Virus record (IMG/VR): IMGVR_UViG_3300032677_000118
Span: 1-30,658 of that record
DNA: 30,658 bases
Origin: a virus
Direction: 5' to 3' (one strand)
Each line of letters begins with the position of its first letter. The first letter of the stretch is position 1. Positions 7,907-15,452 of the stretch are shown piece after piece. The notes under the pieces were generated by a model, which had not been told where the DNA came from, made no database searches, and was given only the letters and a program-made list of their open reading frames with translations. The position numbers and the translations under genes are program-made.

Positions 7907-8350
7907 CTAGGTCGCGTTGAACAGTGCCGCATTGACCAGATAGAAGCCTCGGAACGTGACCATGAAGCCCACGTTTTTGCCATTCAAGCGCCCCGGAGAG
8001 GCCTGAATGATAGCCCCGTTTTGAATCTGGTAGTTGCTGAGCGTGCTGGCGTCCGGACGGACCACAAAGGGGCCGACCGTGGACAGAACTTCCAGCTGGT
8101 TCTTGAAAAGATCGCTGAAGGACTGCGTTTTCAGCAGTTCTACTTCGACCGTCATCATTTGGTACGGGGCCGGGGACTGTACGGTTCCGGTCATCGTGCC
8201 GAAGGTCTCGACGATCTCGCCTTCCGGCGTGATGTTGATGCCCTCCTCGCCCATATAGGGCGCGGTGATGTTCAGCTGGGGAAAAAGAGGAAACGTGATG
8301 GAGCCCCGAAGGCGATTCAGCGTTCCCTGCGCGACAAGAGGAGATGCCAT
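7907..8350 (-). CDS. Tail tube protein
   Basis: The 147-residue protein follows the sheath gene directly, the usual position of the major tail tube subunit in myophages. The sequence has the tube-like layout: N-terminal strand-rich part (LNRLRGSITFPLFPQLNIT), an acidic turn GEEGINITPEGEIVETFG, the central TVQSPAPYQMMTVEVELLKT, a single helix FSDLFKNQLEVLS, then strands ending NVGFMVTFRGFYLVNAALF. The helix between strands and the GxM/F type C-terminal strand are typical of gpFII/XkdM/Hcp-like tube folds. Start ATG 8350 has AAGGA upstream. It should polymerise into the inner tube assembled under the tape measure and chaperone. Confidence 0.85.
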   Translation of the reverse strand: MASPLVAQGTLNRLRGSITFPLFPQLNITAPYMGEEGINITPEGEIVETFGTMTGTVQSPAPYQMMTVEVELLKTQSFSDLFKNQLEVLSTVGPFVVRPDASTLSNYQIQNGAIIQASPGRLNGKNVGFMVTFRGFYLVNAALFNAT

Positions 8351-8360
8351 TTCGGGTTCC

Positions 8361-9734
8361 TTAGACGAAGTTGGTGACGTTCAGAGCGACGATGATCTGT
8401 TCGAAGCCGCGCGCCGGGGTAAAGATGGCCGAGAGACCAGCATACCTTCCGATTGCATAATCGTTCGGGTTTTCAGCAATGTAGACCGAGAACGGTTCGG
8501 CGTTGATCACCAGTTGGTTTGTGTACAGACCCGCTTGGAAGTTTTGAACGAACATCGAAGTCGGCAGTTGGGTCTGATTCACCGAGCCGATCGCGAGGCC
8601 ATAGGTCACGGCGCTGGAGAAGGTCCGCGTTGCGGTGTCTTGAAGGACATTGATGCCATTTTGATCAAACAGCAGCGGCGCGAGCGGATTGTTTGACCCA
8701 TTGATGACCGCGTTGGAAAGCGACAGGTCGGTGTTGATTTGCGACCAATCGACCGAGTACCAGTAGTTGAACGGGTTCCCGTCCATCGTATGGCCCCAGA
8801 ACAGCACCGAAGTGCTGATGCCACCCTCCGCACCCGTGCCAACGATATTGATGTTCGCCGCTTTCAGGGTCGACAGAAGAGCCGCGTTTCCACGCACCGG
8901 GTACGGTGTCACGCCGTACAAATAAGCGAACGAAAGCTGGGTGACTTGGTTTGCGCTGCCAGGATTCCAGTTCAGGGTGACATAGAACGGAGCCGCGCAA
9001 GAGAACTCACTGGCGGGGGCCGTCGGCGAGGGGATAAACGCAAAGACGCATTTCATCAGGGCGGTGTAAGACGTATAGGTGCCCGTCGTCGTGGTCACAA
9101 AGAAATAGGTCTTGCTGGTCGTCGCCTCGAAACCCGCCAGGAACGTCAGGAAAGACGAATTGGCGTCCCATTCCTTGGGAACAAGGTATGAATAAACCGT
9201 GCCAGGGTTGGCGGTGATCCAGGACTGCAAAGCCGAAACGCCCGCCGACGGAGCGCCCTCTCCCAATTCCAGAACGTAAACACTGGTCGCCGCGCCTTGA
9301 GCAAAGAAAGTCGTGCCCATGGCCAGGAGTTCGGCTTCATCGGCCAGGATGACGGTTCCAGGAACCGTGTTCAGGCCAGGGTTTGAAGCCAAGGGATAGG
9401 TAACGGTGCTGGTTCCAGTCACGGTGCCTTGGAAGGTGCCGTTGTAACCAGATGGGGAGGCTCCAGCGACGACGATACCGACCGTGTCACCAAGATTCCA
9501 ACCGTGCGGGGCGGTGGTGGTGATGGTCACGGTGCTGGTAGCCCAGGTCAAAGTAGCAATGGCTTTGGCCGTGGACAGGATCGAGGTCAGGTCGGAAAGC
9601 TGGGTCAGGAGCGTGAGAGTTCCCGGAGCGGTGTTGGTTCCGCCCTGAGAGATGAGCGCGCCAGACCGCTGCAGCGTCGAAGGCGCGGGGGCCTGCTGTT
9701 GGGTGACGTTAACGGTGACGATATTGTTTGCCAT
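8361..9734 (-). CDS. Tail sheath protein
   Basis: The 457-residue protein matches contractile tail sheath subunits in size, position and content. It has a short N-terminal linker (NIVTVNVTQQQAPAPSTLQR), then SGALISQGGTN, a long middle region with FFAQGAATSVYVLELGEG and VYSYLVPKEWDANSSF, and a C-terminal part with VQNFQAGLYTNQLVINAE and the closing FEQIIVALNVTNFV. Residues about 62-130 are an inserted beta domain (PHGWNLGDTVGIVVAG, then SGYNGTFQGTVTGTSTVTYP) that is also found in two other virion proteins here. AAGGA precedes ATG 9734. Contraction of this protein drives the spike through the cell envelope. Confidence 0.9.
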   Translation of the reverse strand: MANNIVTVNVTQQQAPAPSTLQRSGALISQGGTNTAPGTLTLLTQLSDLTSILSTAKAIATLTWATSTVTITTTAPHGWNLGDTVGIVVAGASPSGYNGTFQGTVTGTSTVTYPLASNPGLNTVPGTVILADEAELLAMGTTFFAQGAATSVYVLELGEGAPSAGVSALQSWITANPGTVYSYLVPKEWDANSSFLTFLAGFEATTSKTYFFVTTTTGTYTSYTALMKCVFAFIPSPTAPASEFSCAAPFYVTLNWNPGSANQVTQLSFAYLYGVTPYPVRGNAALLSTLKAANINIVGTGAEGGISTSVLFWGHTMDGNPFNYWYSVDWSQINTDLSLSNAVINGSNNPLAPLLFDQNGINVLQDTATRTFSSAVTYGLAIGSVNQTQLPTSMFVQNFQAGLYTNQLVINAEPFSVYIAENPNDYAIGRYAGLSAIFTPARGFEQIIVALNVTNFV

Positions 9735-9770
9735 GCTGGCGCGTCCTTAATCTGGTTTCGGTTCAGCTGC

Positions 9771-10157
9771 TTAGGAGTAGCTGACCGAATATTGCGGAGT
9801 GCCGCCGCCGACAGCCGACACGACAATGCCGGTTTTGCAGGGGAAGTTCAGTTCGACAACCAGACCGGCAGTGGCTGCCGTATAGGGGATGCTATAGACC
9901 GTGTTGGCGGTCGTGGCGGAAGCGACAGTAGCACAGTCGTTAAACGTCAGAGCGCCTGAAGTCCCAGGGGCGGTCACGACGATGACATTATTCAAAATGC
10001 CCGAAGAGGACTTGATGACGGTGGCGGCAGTCACATTCAGAGCGGACGAAGAGCCATAAGCCGAAACCAGAAGGTTTTGGTTGTTGTCTGTAACCAGGGG
10101 GACCAGGACATTGCTGGGGTTCTTGGCGACGGTGGTGGCGATGGGACCTTGGGGCAT
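9771..10157 (-). CDS. Small beta-rich virion protein of unknown function
   Basis: The 128-residue product is almost entirely small and beta-forming residues (Val, Thr, Ser, Ala, Gly), with strands such as GILNNVIVVTAPGTSGALTF and GLVVELNFPCKTGIVVSAVG. This is the look of a jelly-roll or Ig-like structural domain often seen for decoration or neck proteins. It lies just before the sheath gene and has a good ribosome site (AAGGA, 6 nt before ATG 10157). No family signature was recognised; a head or neck decoration role is an inference. Confidence 0.65.
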   Translation of the reverse strand: MPQGPIATTVAKNPSNVLVPLVTDNNQNLLVSAYGSSSALNVTAATVIKSSSGILNNVIVVTAPGTSGALTFNDCATVASATTANTVYSIPYTAATAGLVVELNFPCKTGIVVSAVGGGTPQYSVSYS

Positions 10158-10175
10158 GGGGCATCCTTTTTAGGT

Positions 10176-11198
10176 TTAGGTGACAGGAACGATAGCGGCC
10201 CAGAAGATTTCATTCTGACTGTTATCCGCCCAGATGATCTGGTTATTGCTGGAATCAGACCAGATGATCTCATTTTCAGACGGGTTCAGGAACAGGAAGT
10301 TTATATAAGTCGACAAGATGCGCTGCCTCGCGATGTTCCGCGCCGTCGCCTGATAATAGTTGATCTCGTAGTCGATAAATTTCTGTTGGGCGAGAATGCC
10401 CAGTTCGGTCTGGATTCGCTTCCCGTCGCGCACGGTCGGCATGTTCATAATGCCAAAATTATCCGTGTTTAGCGAGTAGGCGTTGACGTAGTCGATGAAC
10501 GACAGAATTTCGGCATTCCGAATTCCGTAAAAGGTCAGACGGACTTTGTCTCTGGCCAGTTGGTAGTGAGAGCTGTTGATGTCGATGTAGGGCGCTGCCT
10601 GCAGCGCCTGGGTATCCGAAGGCTCTATGTGAACCGCGCACCACGGCGGGGTGATGTTGTCCGGCACGATATAGGACGGATACATCGGCATTAGTTCATT
10701 CAGCGTCAACCAAATCGGAAGGCTGTTGGAGACGATGACCTCGTCAACTTTCAACTGACCCGAATTATCGACAAGCTGATCAGACAGGGCGGGATAAAGG
10801 GCATCCCCCTGGTAATGAAACAAACCCGACTGCCGATAAAGCATGGACCGGCGGGAGAAGCCAAAAACCAAATTGTCAAAGGAACCGATATACATCGACC
10901 CTTCGTTGATAGCGTTTAGCTGTTCAATTTCAGATTCGGACGTGAAAACCACCCGGTTCAGGGCGAAGCCTTCGTCCTCTGACCTTTGGTTTTCAGTCGT
11001 GTAATGAAGCGAGCCTTTGACTTTGACCTGATCGATCGGGTCCGACTTCACCCAAAAGACGTACCCATCTAAAGGTAGGACCGCACGATCATAGCGAGTG
11101 AAGGTGATGACTTGGTTTTCGGAGATCGTCTCCAGACCAAGGGCAAGACCCGCCGCAAACTGTCTACGCGCGCCCGCTGCTTCTTGTGCGCCGCTCAT
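10176..11198 (-). CDS. Conserved phage structural protein, neck/tail region
   Basis: The 340-residue protein is not assigned to a named family. It is rich in aromatic and acidic residues, with segments such as VKSDPIDQVKVKGSLHYTT, SEIEQLNAINEGSMYIGSFD and SHYQLARDKVRLTFYGIRN. The last features are consistent with a strand plus helix domain seen in tail-completion proteins. The C-terminal 30 residues contain a roughly 10-residue unit three times: NEIIWSDSSN, NQIIWADNSQ, NEIFWAAIVP. The gene sits between the neck genes and the sheath gene and overlaps the preceding gene by 4 nt (ATGA). Candidate roles are tail terminator or a minor virion protein. The coding call is firm, the role uncertain. 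Confidence 0.75.
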   Translation of the reverse strand: MSGAQEAAGARRQFAAGLALGLETISENQVITFTRYDRAVLPLDGYVFWVKSDPIDQVKVKGSLHYTTENQRSEDEGFALNRVVFTSESEIEQLNAINEGSMYIGSFDNLVFGFSRRSMLYRQSGLFHYQGDALYPALSDQLVDNSGQLKVDEVIVSNSLPIWLTLNELMPMYPSYIVPDNITPPWCAVHIEPSDTQALQAAPYIDINSSHYQLARDKVRLTFYGIRNAEILSFIDYVNAYSLNTDNFGIMNMPTVRDGKRIQTELGILAQQKFIDYEINYYQATARNIARQRILSTYINFLFLNPSENEIIWSDSSNNQIIWADNSQNEIFWAAIVPVT

Positions 11199-11623
11199 TC
11201 GCCATCAACCCATGACGTGAAGCTGGATTGATAAAGGCCGGTATCGATAAAGGACGGTCGGCGGGGACCGCTCTTTTTCTTCAGTCGATGGTTAACGCCG
11301 TCCAACGCCGCTTGAGTCGGAACGCCGGGATAACCCAGGCTTTCCATTTCTCCGTTGGCTAGGAAATCCTTGAATTTTTCGTTGATGTTGGTCGTTCCGG
11401 CGTTGACCGCCCCCGTCAGTCCTTGATCGGGAGCGCCCATCATCAAAGCCTCAAGAGCATTTTGAACGCCGTTGGTGATGTCGTCCGCGATCTCCTGCTT
11501 GTGGAGTTCGTAGAAGATTTCCATCGGATGATACTTGGCCTCAAGAATGTCCGCGACGTCACCCGTGGTGATGCCGTTTTCTTCCGCATAAGGCACGTCG
11601 ATCACGCCAAGATGGAGGGTCAT
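11195..11623 (-). CDS. Putative neck / tail-completion protein
   Basis: A 142-residue product if ATG 11623 is used; TTG 11629 overlapping the previous stop is an alternative that adds two residues. Upstream is the G-rich run GGGGGA. The C-terminus RRPSFIDTGLYQSSFTSWV is characteristic of head-tail completion or HK97 gp10-like proteins, which often end with a D-T-G-x-Y-x-x-S strand and W. The N-terminal part has VPYAEENGITTGDVADILEA and a predicted helix MEIFYELHKQEIADDITNGV. Its place between a connector-like gene and a tail protein fits. Assignment is by pattern and position only. Confidence 0.65.
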   Translation of the reverse strand: MTLHLGVIDVPYAEENGITTGDVADILEAKYHPMEIFYELHKQEIADDITNGVQNALEALMMGAPDQGLTGAVNAGTTNINEKFKDFLANGEMESLGYPGVPTQAALDGVNHRLKKKSGPRRPSFIDTGLYQSSFTSWVDGE

Positions 11624-11625
11624 AC

Positions 11626-12069
11626 TCAAGAAATCCCCCAGTTTGTCCCTACGGTCTGCGCAAAAGCGAGGTACTGGCGACCATACGGCGTTTTGAGGTT
11701 TTGAAGCTGTCCAACAGTCAGCTTTGTCAGGCTTTCAACCGTTGCGATGCTTTCCGAAGTGCCTTCGTCGCTGGCCGACGAAATCGTACCAGCGACGAAG
11801 TTGTTGCATCCGAAACCAGCGCGCAAGTCGGCAAAGAACGTCTGGCCGGTTTGGTCCGGAGCCCAGTTGATCAGATTGTCGCCGCCCAGATTGTAGACCG
11901 CCAGTTCATAAATGAACGGATTGGCGATTTGAATCTGAAGGTTCACCAGCGCCACGGCCACTTGGTAGGCGTAGACGAGCGCAAGCGAATTGTCCGGGAG
12001 AACGGTGGTGTTGATGTTCATCACCGACCGCACCCAACCGACAAATCCGTCAAACGTGGGTCCGTTCAT
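11626..12069 (-). CDS. Conserved phage head-tail connector region protein
   Basis: The 147-residue protein has a sequence style I recognise from conserved but poorly characterised myophage virion genes: FDGFVGWVRSVMNI, LPDNSLALVYAYQVAVALVN, FIYELAVYNLGGDNLINWAPD, and LTVGQLQNLKTPYGRQYLAF. It is mostly helical with aromatic residues. The position between the capsid-side genes and the neck genes suggests a connector or adaptor. It is followed by the neck protein with a 3-4 nt overlap. No enzymatic motif is seen. Confidence 0.7.
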   Translation of the reverse strand: MNGPTFDGFVGWVRSVMNINTTVLPDNSLALVYAYQVAVALVNLQIQIANPFIYELAVYNLGGDNLINWAPDQTGQTFFADLRAGFGCNNFVAGTISSASDEGTSESIATVESLTKLTVGQLQNLKTPYGRQYLAFAQTVGTNWGIS

Positions 12070-12071
12070 GA

Positions 12072-12584
12072 TCAGCCTTTGCGGGCGCGCGGAACACGCG
12101 GAGCGCGCGGGTTGGTGTCAGGATCGGCAGAGCGATCAACGCGGATTTTTTCGTTGATCTCAGAATCCTTACCTTCCTTGTCGATTTCCTCGATCGACAT
12201 TTCCAGAGAATTAAGACCGCCGGTCTGTTCCTCAACCGCGTTATTCACAGCGACGGCGGCTTCTTTGCGAAGCTCCTTGCCGCGTTCCACCAGAACCTCC
12301 TGGTTGTGAACGATCGCGCGACGGACCTTATCCATGTCGACTTTCTTGTCGACAGAATAGCAAAGACCGAAAAAGGGCTTGGTGCGGTCGATCTCATCAA
12401 CGCGCACGAATCCATATTTGGAGTGCTGCGCAACGATCGAATCAATGTCGGTGGTCGACAGTTCACCCGGAATTTGAATTTGCCCACCGATGGAGATGAT
12501 TTGCTTCATCAGCTTGGTATTTTCGGGGATGCGATACATAAAGTCTTGCACTTGGTTGGTGCAATTAGCGATGTACATTTTCAT
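12072..12584 (-). CDS. Conserved phage protein of unknown function downstream of capsid gene
   Basis: The 170-residue product has a conserved-looking N-terminal domain (MYIANCTNQVQDFMYRIPEN, then ISIGGQIQIPGELSTTDID, QHSKYGFVRVDEIDR and PFFGLCYSVDKKVDMDKV), followed by a charged helical segment and a basic tail RAPRVPRARKG. The first part resembles a family found after the major capsid gene in many myophages, with no known function. The basic C-terminus could contact DNA or another virion protein. AAGGG lies 9 nt before ATG 12584; an ATG two codons later is possible. A hairpin separates this gene from the capsid gene. Confidence 0.7.
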   Translation of the reverse strand: MKMYIANCTNQVQDFMYRIPENTKLMKQIISIGGQIQIPGELSTTDIDSIVAQHSKYGFVRVDEIDRTKPFFGLCYSVDKKVDMDKVRRAIVHNQEVLVERGKELRKEAAVAVNNAVEEQTGGLNSLEMSIEEIDKEGKDSEINEKIRVDRSADPDTNPRAPRVPRARKG

Positions 12585-12626
12585 AGTCAGTTTCCCTTCC
12601 TTGGGAGTTTGATTTTAGAGCAAGGC

Positions 12627-12653
12627 GGGGACCGCGTTTAAGGCGCGATCCCC
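12627..12653 (-). terminator. Stem-loop downstream of the capsid gene (partial terminator/attenuator)
   Basis: On the minus strand GGGGATCGCG and CGCGGTCCCC pair with one mismatch around a 7-nt loop, 36 nt after the capsid stop. No clear run of T follows, so it may reduce rather than end transcription, or stabilise capsid mRNA. Confidence 0.45.
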
Positions 12654-12688
12654 ATACACAACGAGCCGAGGCGCGTCGGTGTTAATGC

Positions 12689-13711
12689 CTATTGATACGC
12701 CATACTCACGATTGTGATCGCCTCGGGGCGAATGCCCCAGCCCGAGGTGATCCGCCATTCCGACAGCACGTCGATCGCACCACCCGGCAGAGGTGTCGGG
12801 ATTTCGCGAGGAGCGGCCATATCGCAGTATTGCAGGGCGCAAGCCTCAATACCGGGAGCCAGTTTGGCGAATTCGTTGGTGTTGACCTTCGAGCCCTGCG
12901 GCTTCTGCACTTCCGGCATATTGATGATCACCGCGTCGGTGCCACCAGCTCCCTTGCCGATGAGGGTGTCGTCATAGACCCAGGTGATTTCGTCGTCGTT
13001 CCATTCGGCGACGTCCTTCACCATGCCAGCGGTCGAGGTCGAACCAGCGCCGACGCGCTGGAATTGGACCAGTTGCACGATGTTCTGGTATTCGAACGCG
13101 CCAAGGACGCGCTGCGGACCCAGGATCGTGAACTTGCGACCGATGCCCAGTTGGTTGGTGCGGGTCTTCAGCGCGCTGATTTGGGTCAGCAGGAAGGTGG
13201 CCATTTGACCGTTGTCGTAGGTGACGACGGTGTCGTTGCCGTTGCTGTCCGCCGGAAGCGGGACCGAGGTCGCGCCTTGGGTGTTCAGCAGGCCTTCGCC
13301 ATTGGCCGGGTTGAAGCCGTACAGCAGGGCGTTACGGGCCAGCTGGAAGTGGCCTTGGCGCATACCGAGACGTTGAGCCTCAACAATGCTCACGCCCCAA
13401 CGGCCCATCGCCGCCGTGTCGTGGTGGTCATACTCGCCGCGCACGCGCAGCAGATAGGACGGGGTGCTGATCATCGACATCGTGGTGTTGATGCTCGGCA
13501 GCATGTTGTAGGCGGCTTGGCCAGCCGACACCTTGGTGCGGACGTCGATGCGCTTGATGTACGCATAAAGGTCGCCGTCCGACAGGCGGGTCAGCGGTTG
13601 GCCGTCAGCGAGCAGATCGAACGCGCCGGAAGCCTGCGAGTAGGGGAGCAGGATACCCGGATCGATGTAGCTCGGATTCACGATAGTAAAAGAGGCGGCG
13701 ATGTTCGCCAT
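12689..13711 (-). CDS. Major capsid protein (DUF2184-type, HK97-like fold)
   Basis: The 340-residue product is the major head subunit by size, position and composition. It reads as a DUF2184-type capsid protein: N-terminal YIDPGILLPYSQASGAFDLL, then LYAYIKRIDVRTKVSAGQ, the central RVRGEYDHHDTAAMGRWGV, LARNALLYGFNPANGEGLLN, and the C-terminal EVQKPQGSKVNTNEFAKLAP with SEWRITSGWGIRPEAITIVS. AGGAG sits 8 nt before ATG 13711, one of the best ribosome sites in the window, as expected for the most abundant protein. It follows decoration and scaffold-like genes and is followed by a stem-loop. No N-terminal scaffold-like extension is present. Confidence 0.88.
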   Translation of the reverse strand: MANIAASFTIVNPSYIDPGILLPYSQASGAFDLLADGQPLTRLSDGDLYAYIKRIDVRTKVSAGQAAYNMLPSINTTMSMISTPSYLLRVRGEYDHHDTAAMGRWGVSIVEAQRLGMRQGHFQLARNALLYGFNPANGEGLLNTQGATSVPLPADSNGNDTVVTYDNGQMATFLLTQISALKTRTNQLGIGRKFTILGPQRVLGAFEYQNIVQLVQFQRVGAGSTSTAGMVKDVAEWNDDEITWVYDDTLIGKGAGGTDAVIINMPEVQKPQGSKVNTNEFAKLAPGIEACALQYCDMAAPREIPTPLPGGAIDVLSEWRITSGWGIRPEAITIVSMAYQ

Positions 13712-13745
13712 GATGGATGTCTCCTATTGCTCTGGCGAATGCCGG

Positions 13746-14606
13746 TTAGATCAGGATCACAGCGGTGGTGCCGCTGCGGTTCCAGGTGGCGAAGCCCGTG
13801 GTTGGGTCGTAGCTGACCGTCATGGAGTTGCCGACGTTGATGTCCAGCACCTTCACCGGCAGAGCCGAGGAAGCGCCAGAACCCAGGGTCAGCGAACCGC
13901 CCGTGATGGTCGCCGCGCCAAGACCAGCGCCCGCATTGTAGGTCACGGTCGAACCGGAAACCGACAGAGCGGTGAAGGTGCCGTCCAGCGAGGCATAAGC
14001 GCCCGTGCCGGTCAGAGCGGAAACGACAATCGCGTCGCCCGCACTGAAGGTCACAGGGGCCGACATCGTCAGCACCACAACACCAGTGGTGTTGTTGTAG
14101 GTGCCCGACGAAACGGTCAGGGTGCCCAGGTACGGAACCAGGATTTGGTTCACGAAATCCCAAGACACTTGAGCGCCGACAGTGCTGCCGATGTGCGAGG
14201 CCAGGGCCGGATCAGCCGCGACCGCGATGCGGGCGTTGGAACCCAGACGGTAGTAGTTCACCATCATGGACGAACCCGCCAGCGGGACCGGCGATTGCGG
14301 GGTCGTGGTCATGGCGTTGTCTTGGTCGAAGACCGAGAAGCCATTGAGACCGCCGTTGGAGGTTTGCGTAAGGCTGGTCGCGCGAACGATCGAACCGCCA
14401 AGCGAGCCCGCCGGGACGTTTTCGGAGATACCGACGCCGCCCCACATGGGCTTGGTTTCGCTGGTGGCGAGCGTGCCGCCAGCCAGCTGATAACGGACAG
14501 CCGGGTCGTTCTGGGCGGTGCCCTGAATGTAACCGTCCGAAGTGACATTGAAAGAACCCGAAGCGGTGGTGGTCAGCACCGGGTTAAAGGAGACTTGGGC
14601 GCTCAT
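13746..14606 (-). CDS. Capsid decoration / head-fibre protein with Ig-like domain
   Basis: The 286-residue protein is encoded directly before the capsid gene, where decoration (cement) proteins usually lie. The first half has VRYQLAGGTLATSETKPMWG and AGSSMMVNYYRLGSNARIAV, resembling capsid-binding proteins of DUF2184-type phages. The second half is a beta domain (residues about 165-240) with TYNNTTGVVVLTMSAPVTFS, then AGDAIVVSALTG and SLDGTFTALSVSGSTVTYNA, the same insert type seen in the sheath protein. High Ser/Thr/Gly/Val content and no charged helices support an exposed beta-sandwich. It should stabilise or decorate the head. Confidence 0.7.
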   Translation of the reverse strand: MSAQVSFNPVLTTTASGSFNVTSDGYIQGTAQNDPAVRYQLAGGTLATSETKPMWGGVGISENVPAGSLGGSIVRATSLTQTSNGGLNGFSVFDQDNAMTTTPQSPVPLAGSSMMVNYYRLGSNARIAVAADPALASHIGSTVGAQVSWDFVNQILVPYLGTLTVSSGTYNNTTGVVVLTMSAPVTFSAGDAIVVSALTGTGAYASLDGTFTALSVSGSTVTYNAGAGLGAATITGGSLTLGSGASSALPVKVLDINVGNSMTVSYDPTTGFATWNRSGTTAVILI

Positions 14607-14643
14607 TGCGTGTTTTCCTGAATGAGTTGCGAAGGGGCGTGAC

Positions 14644-15426
14644 TTAGTTCTTGGTCACGCCGACGAGACGACGGCGGGGAGCCGCATGGCTACCCATCCA
14701 GGCGCGGGGTTCGCCGACGAAGGTCGAGATGATGCGGCCCGTGGTGTCAGGACGCTTCATTTCGCGCAGAGCGCCACGGGGCAGATCGACCGGCGACATG
14801 GCGGCAGCCATGGCGTCCGAATAGATTTGCTCTTCCATGTAACCGAAGGCCACCGAGTCGACGATCTTGCCGAGGTTGACTTCCTTCAGCTTGGCGCTGT
14901 GCTTTTGCAGGCCACGGGCCAGACGGCGACGATAGGCCATCAGACCTTCGCCATTCAGCGGACGCGGGGCGCTATCGCCGAAGGCTTGATAGACGCTGTC
15001 GGCCTTGGCTTGGGCGTCAGAGAACTTGGCGTATTCGGCGTCGGACAGCTGCTTGGGCAGCATACGTTCGACATCGGCGATACGCTTGCGGATATCGGCA
15101 GCGTCAGCAGCCTTCATCTCTTCCTCTTCAGCGTCCTTGCGCTTCTTGTCAGCGGCGACGCGCTTGGGCTCTTCTTCGAACTCTTCCATTTCAGCGTCGT
15201 CGTCATCGTCGTCCGACTTGGCTTCCACTTCTTCGTCGTCAGCCTTGGCGTCGTCGTCATCGTCGTCGCAGGCTTCTTCGGCGTCGTCGTACTCTTCTTC
15301 GGCGTCGTCCTTCGTTTCCATCGCGTCCATACGCTTGGACAGCGAATCAAGGTGCGACAGAATCTTGTCCAGCTTTTCGCCAGCTTCGGCGTCAGCCTTG
15401 TGCTCTTCCATATGCTCTTCGGCCAT
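14644..15426 (-). CDS. Acidic coiled-coil protein, candidate scaffold
   Basis: A 260-residue protein. Residues 1-45 are a charged helix (GEKLDKILSHLDSLSKRMDA), residues 41-88 form a very acidic low-complexity tract of Asp and Glu including two runs of six Asp, residues 89-125 are a Lys/Glu helix, and the C-terminus from about 150 is a folded-looking domain (YRRRLARGLQKHSAKLKEVN) with a basic end. A helical, acidic, partly disordered protein between the protease and capsid genes is what scaffolding proteins often look like. However, the C-terminal domain could instead be a minor head protein. The DNA of the acidic tract is a run of near-identical GAC/GAA codons. Confidence 0.7.
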   Translation of the reverse strand: MAEEHMEEHKADAEAGEKLDKILSHLDSLSKRMDAMETKDDAEEEYDDAEEACDDDDDDAKADDEEVEAKSDDDDDDAEMEEFEEEPKRVAADKKRKDAEEEEMKAADAADIRKRIADVERMLPKQLSDAEYAKFSDAQAKADSVYQAFGDSAPRPLNGEGLMAYRRRLARGLQKHSAKLKEVNLGKIVDSVAFGYMEEQIYSDAMAAAMSPVDLPRGALREMKRPDTTGRIISTFVGEPRAWMGSHAAPRRRLVGVTKN

Positions 15427-15452
15427 TTTTCAATGCTCCAATTAGGGTTGTT

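Noticed and set aside
12692-13816. Long rightward open frame of 374 codons across the capsid gene
   Set aside because: It is the antisense of a confidently identified major capsid protein, has no ribosome site, and has Arg/His/Val-rich shadow composition typical of GC-rich third positions.
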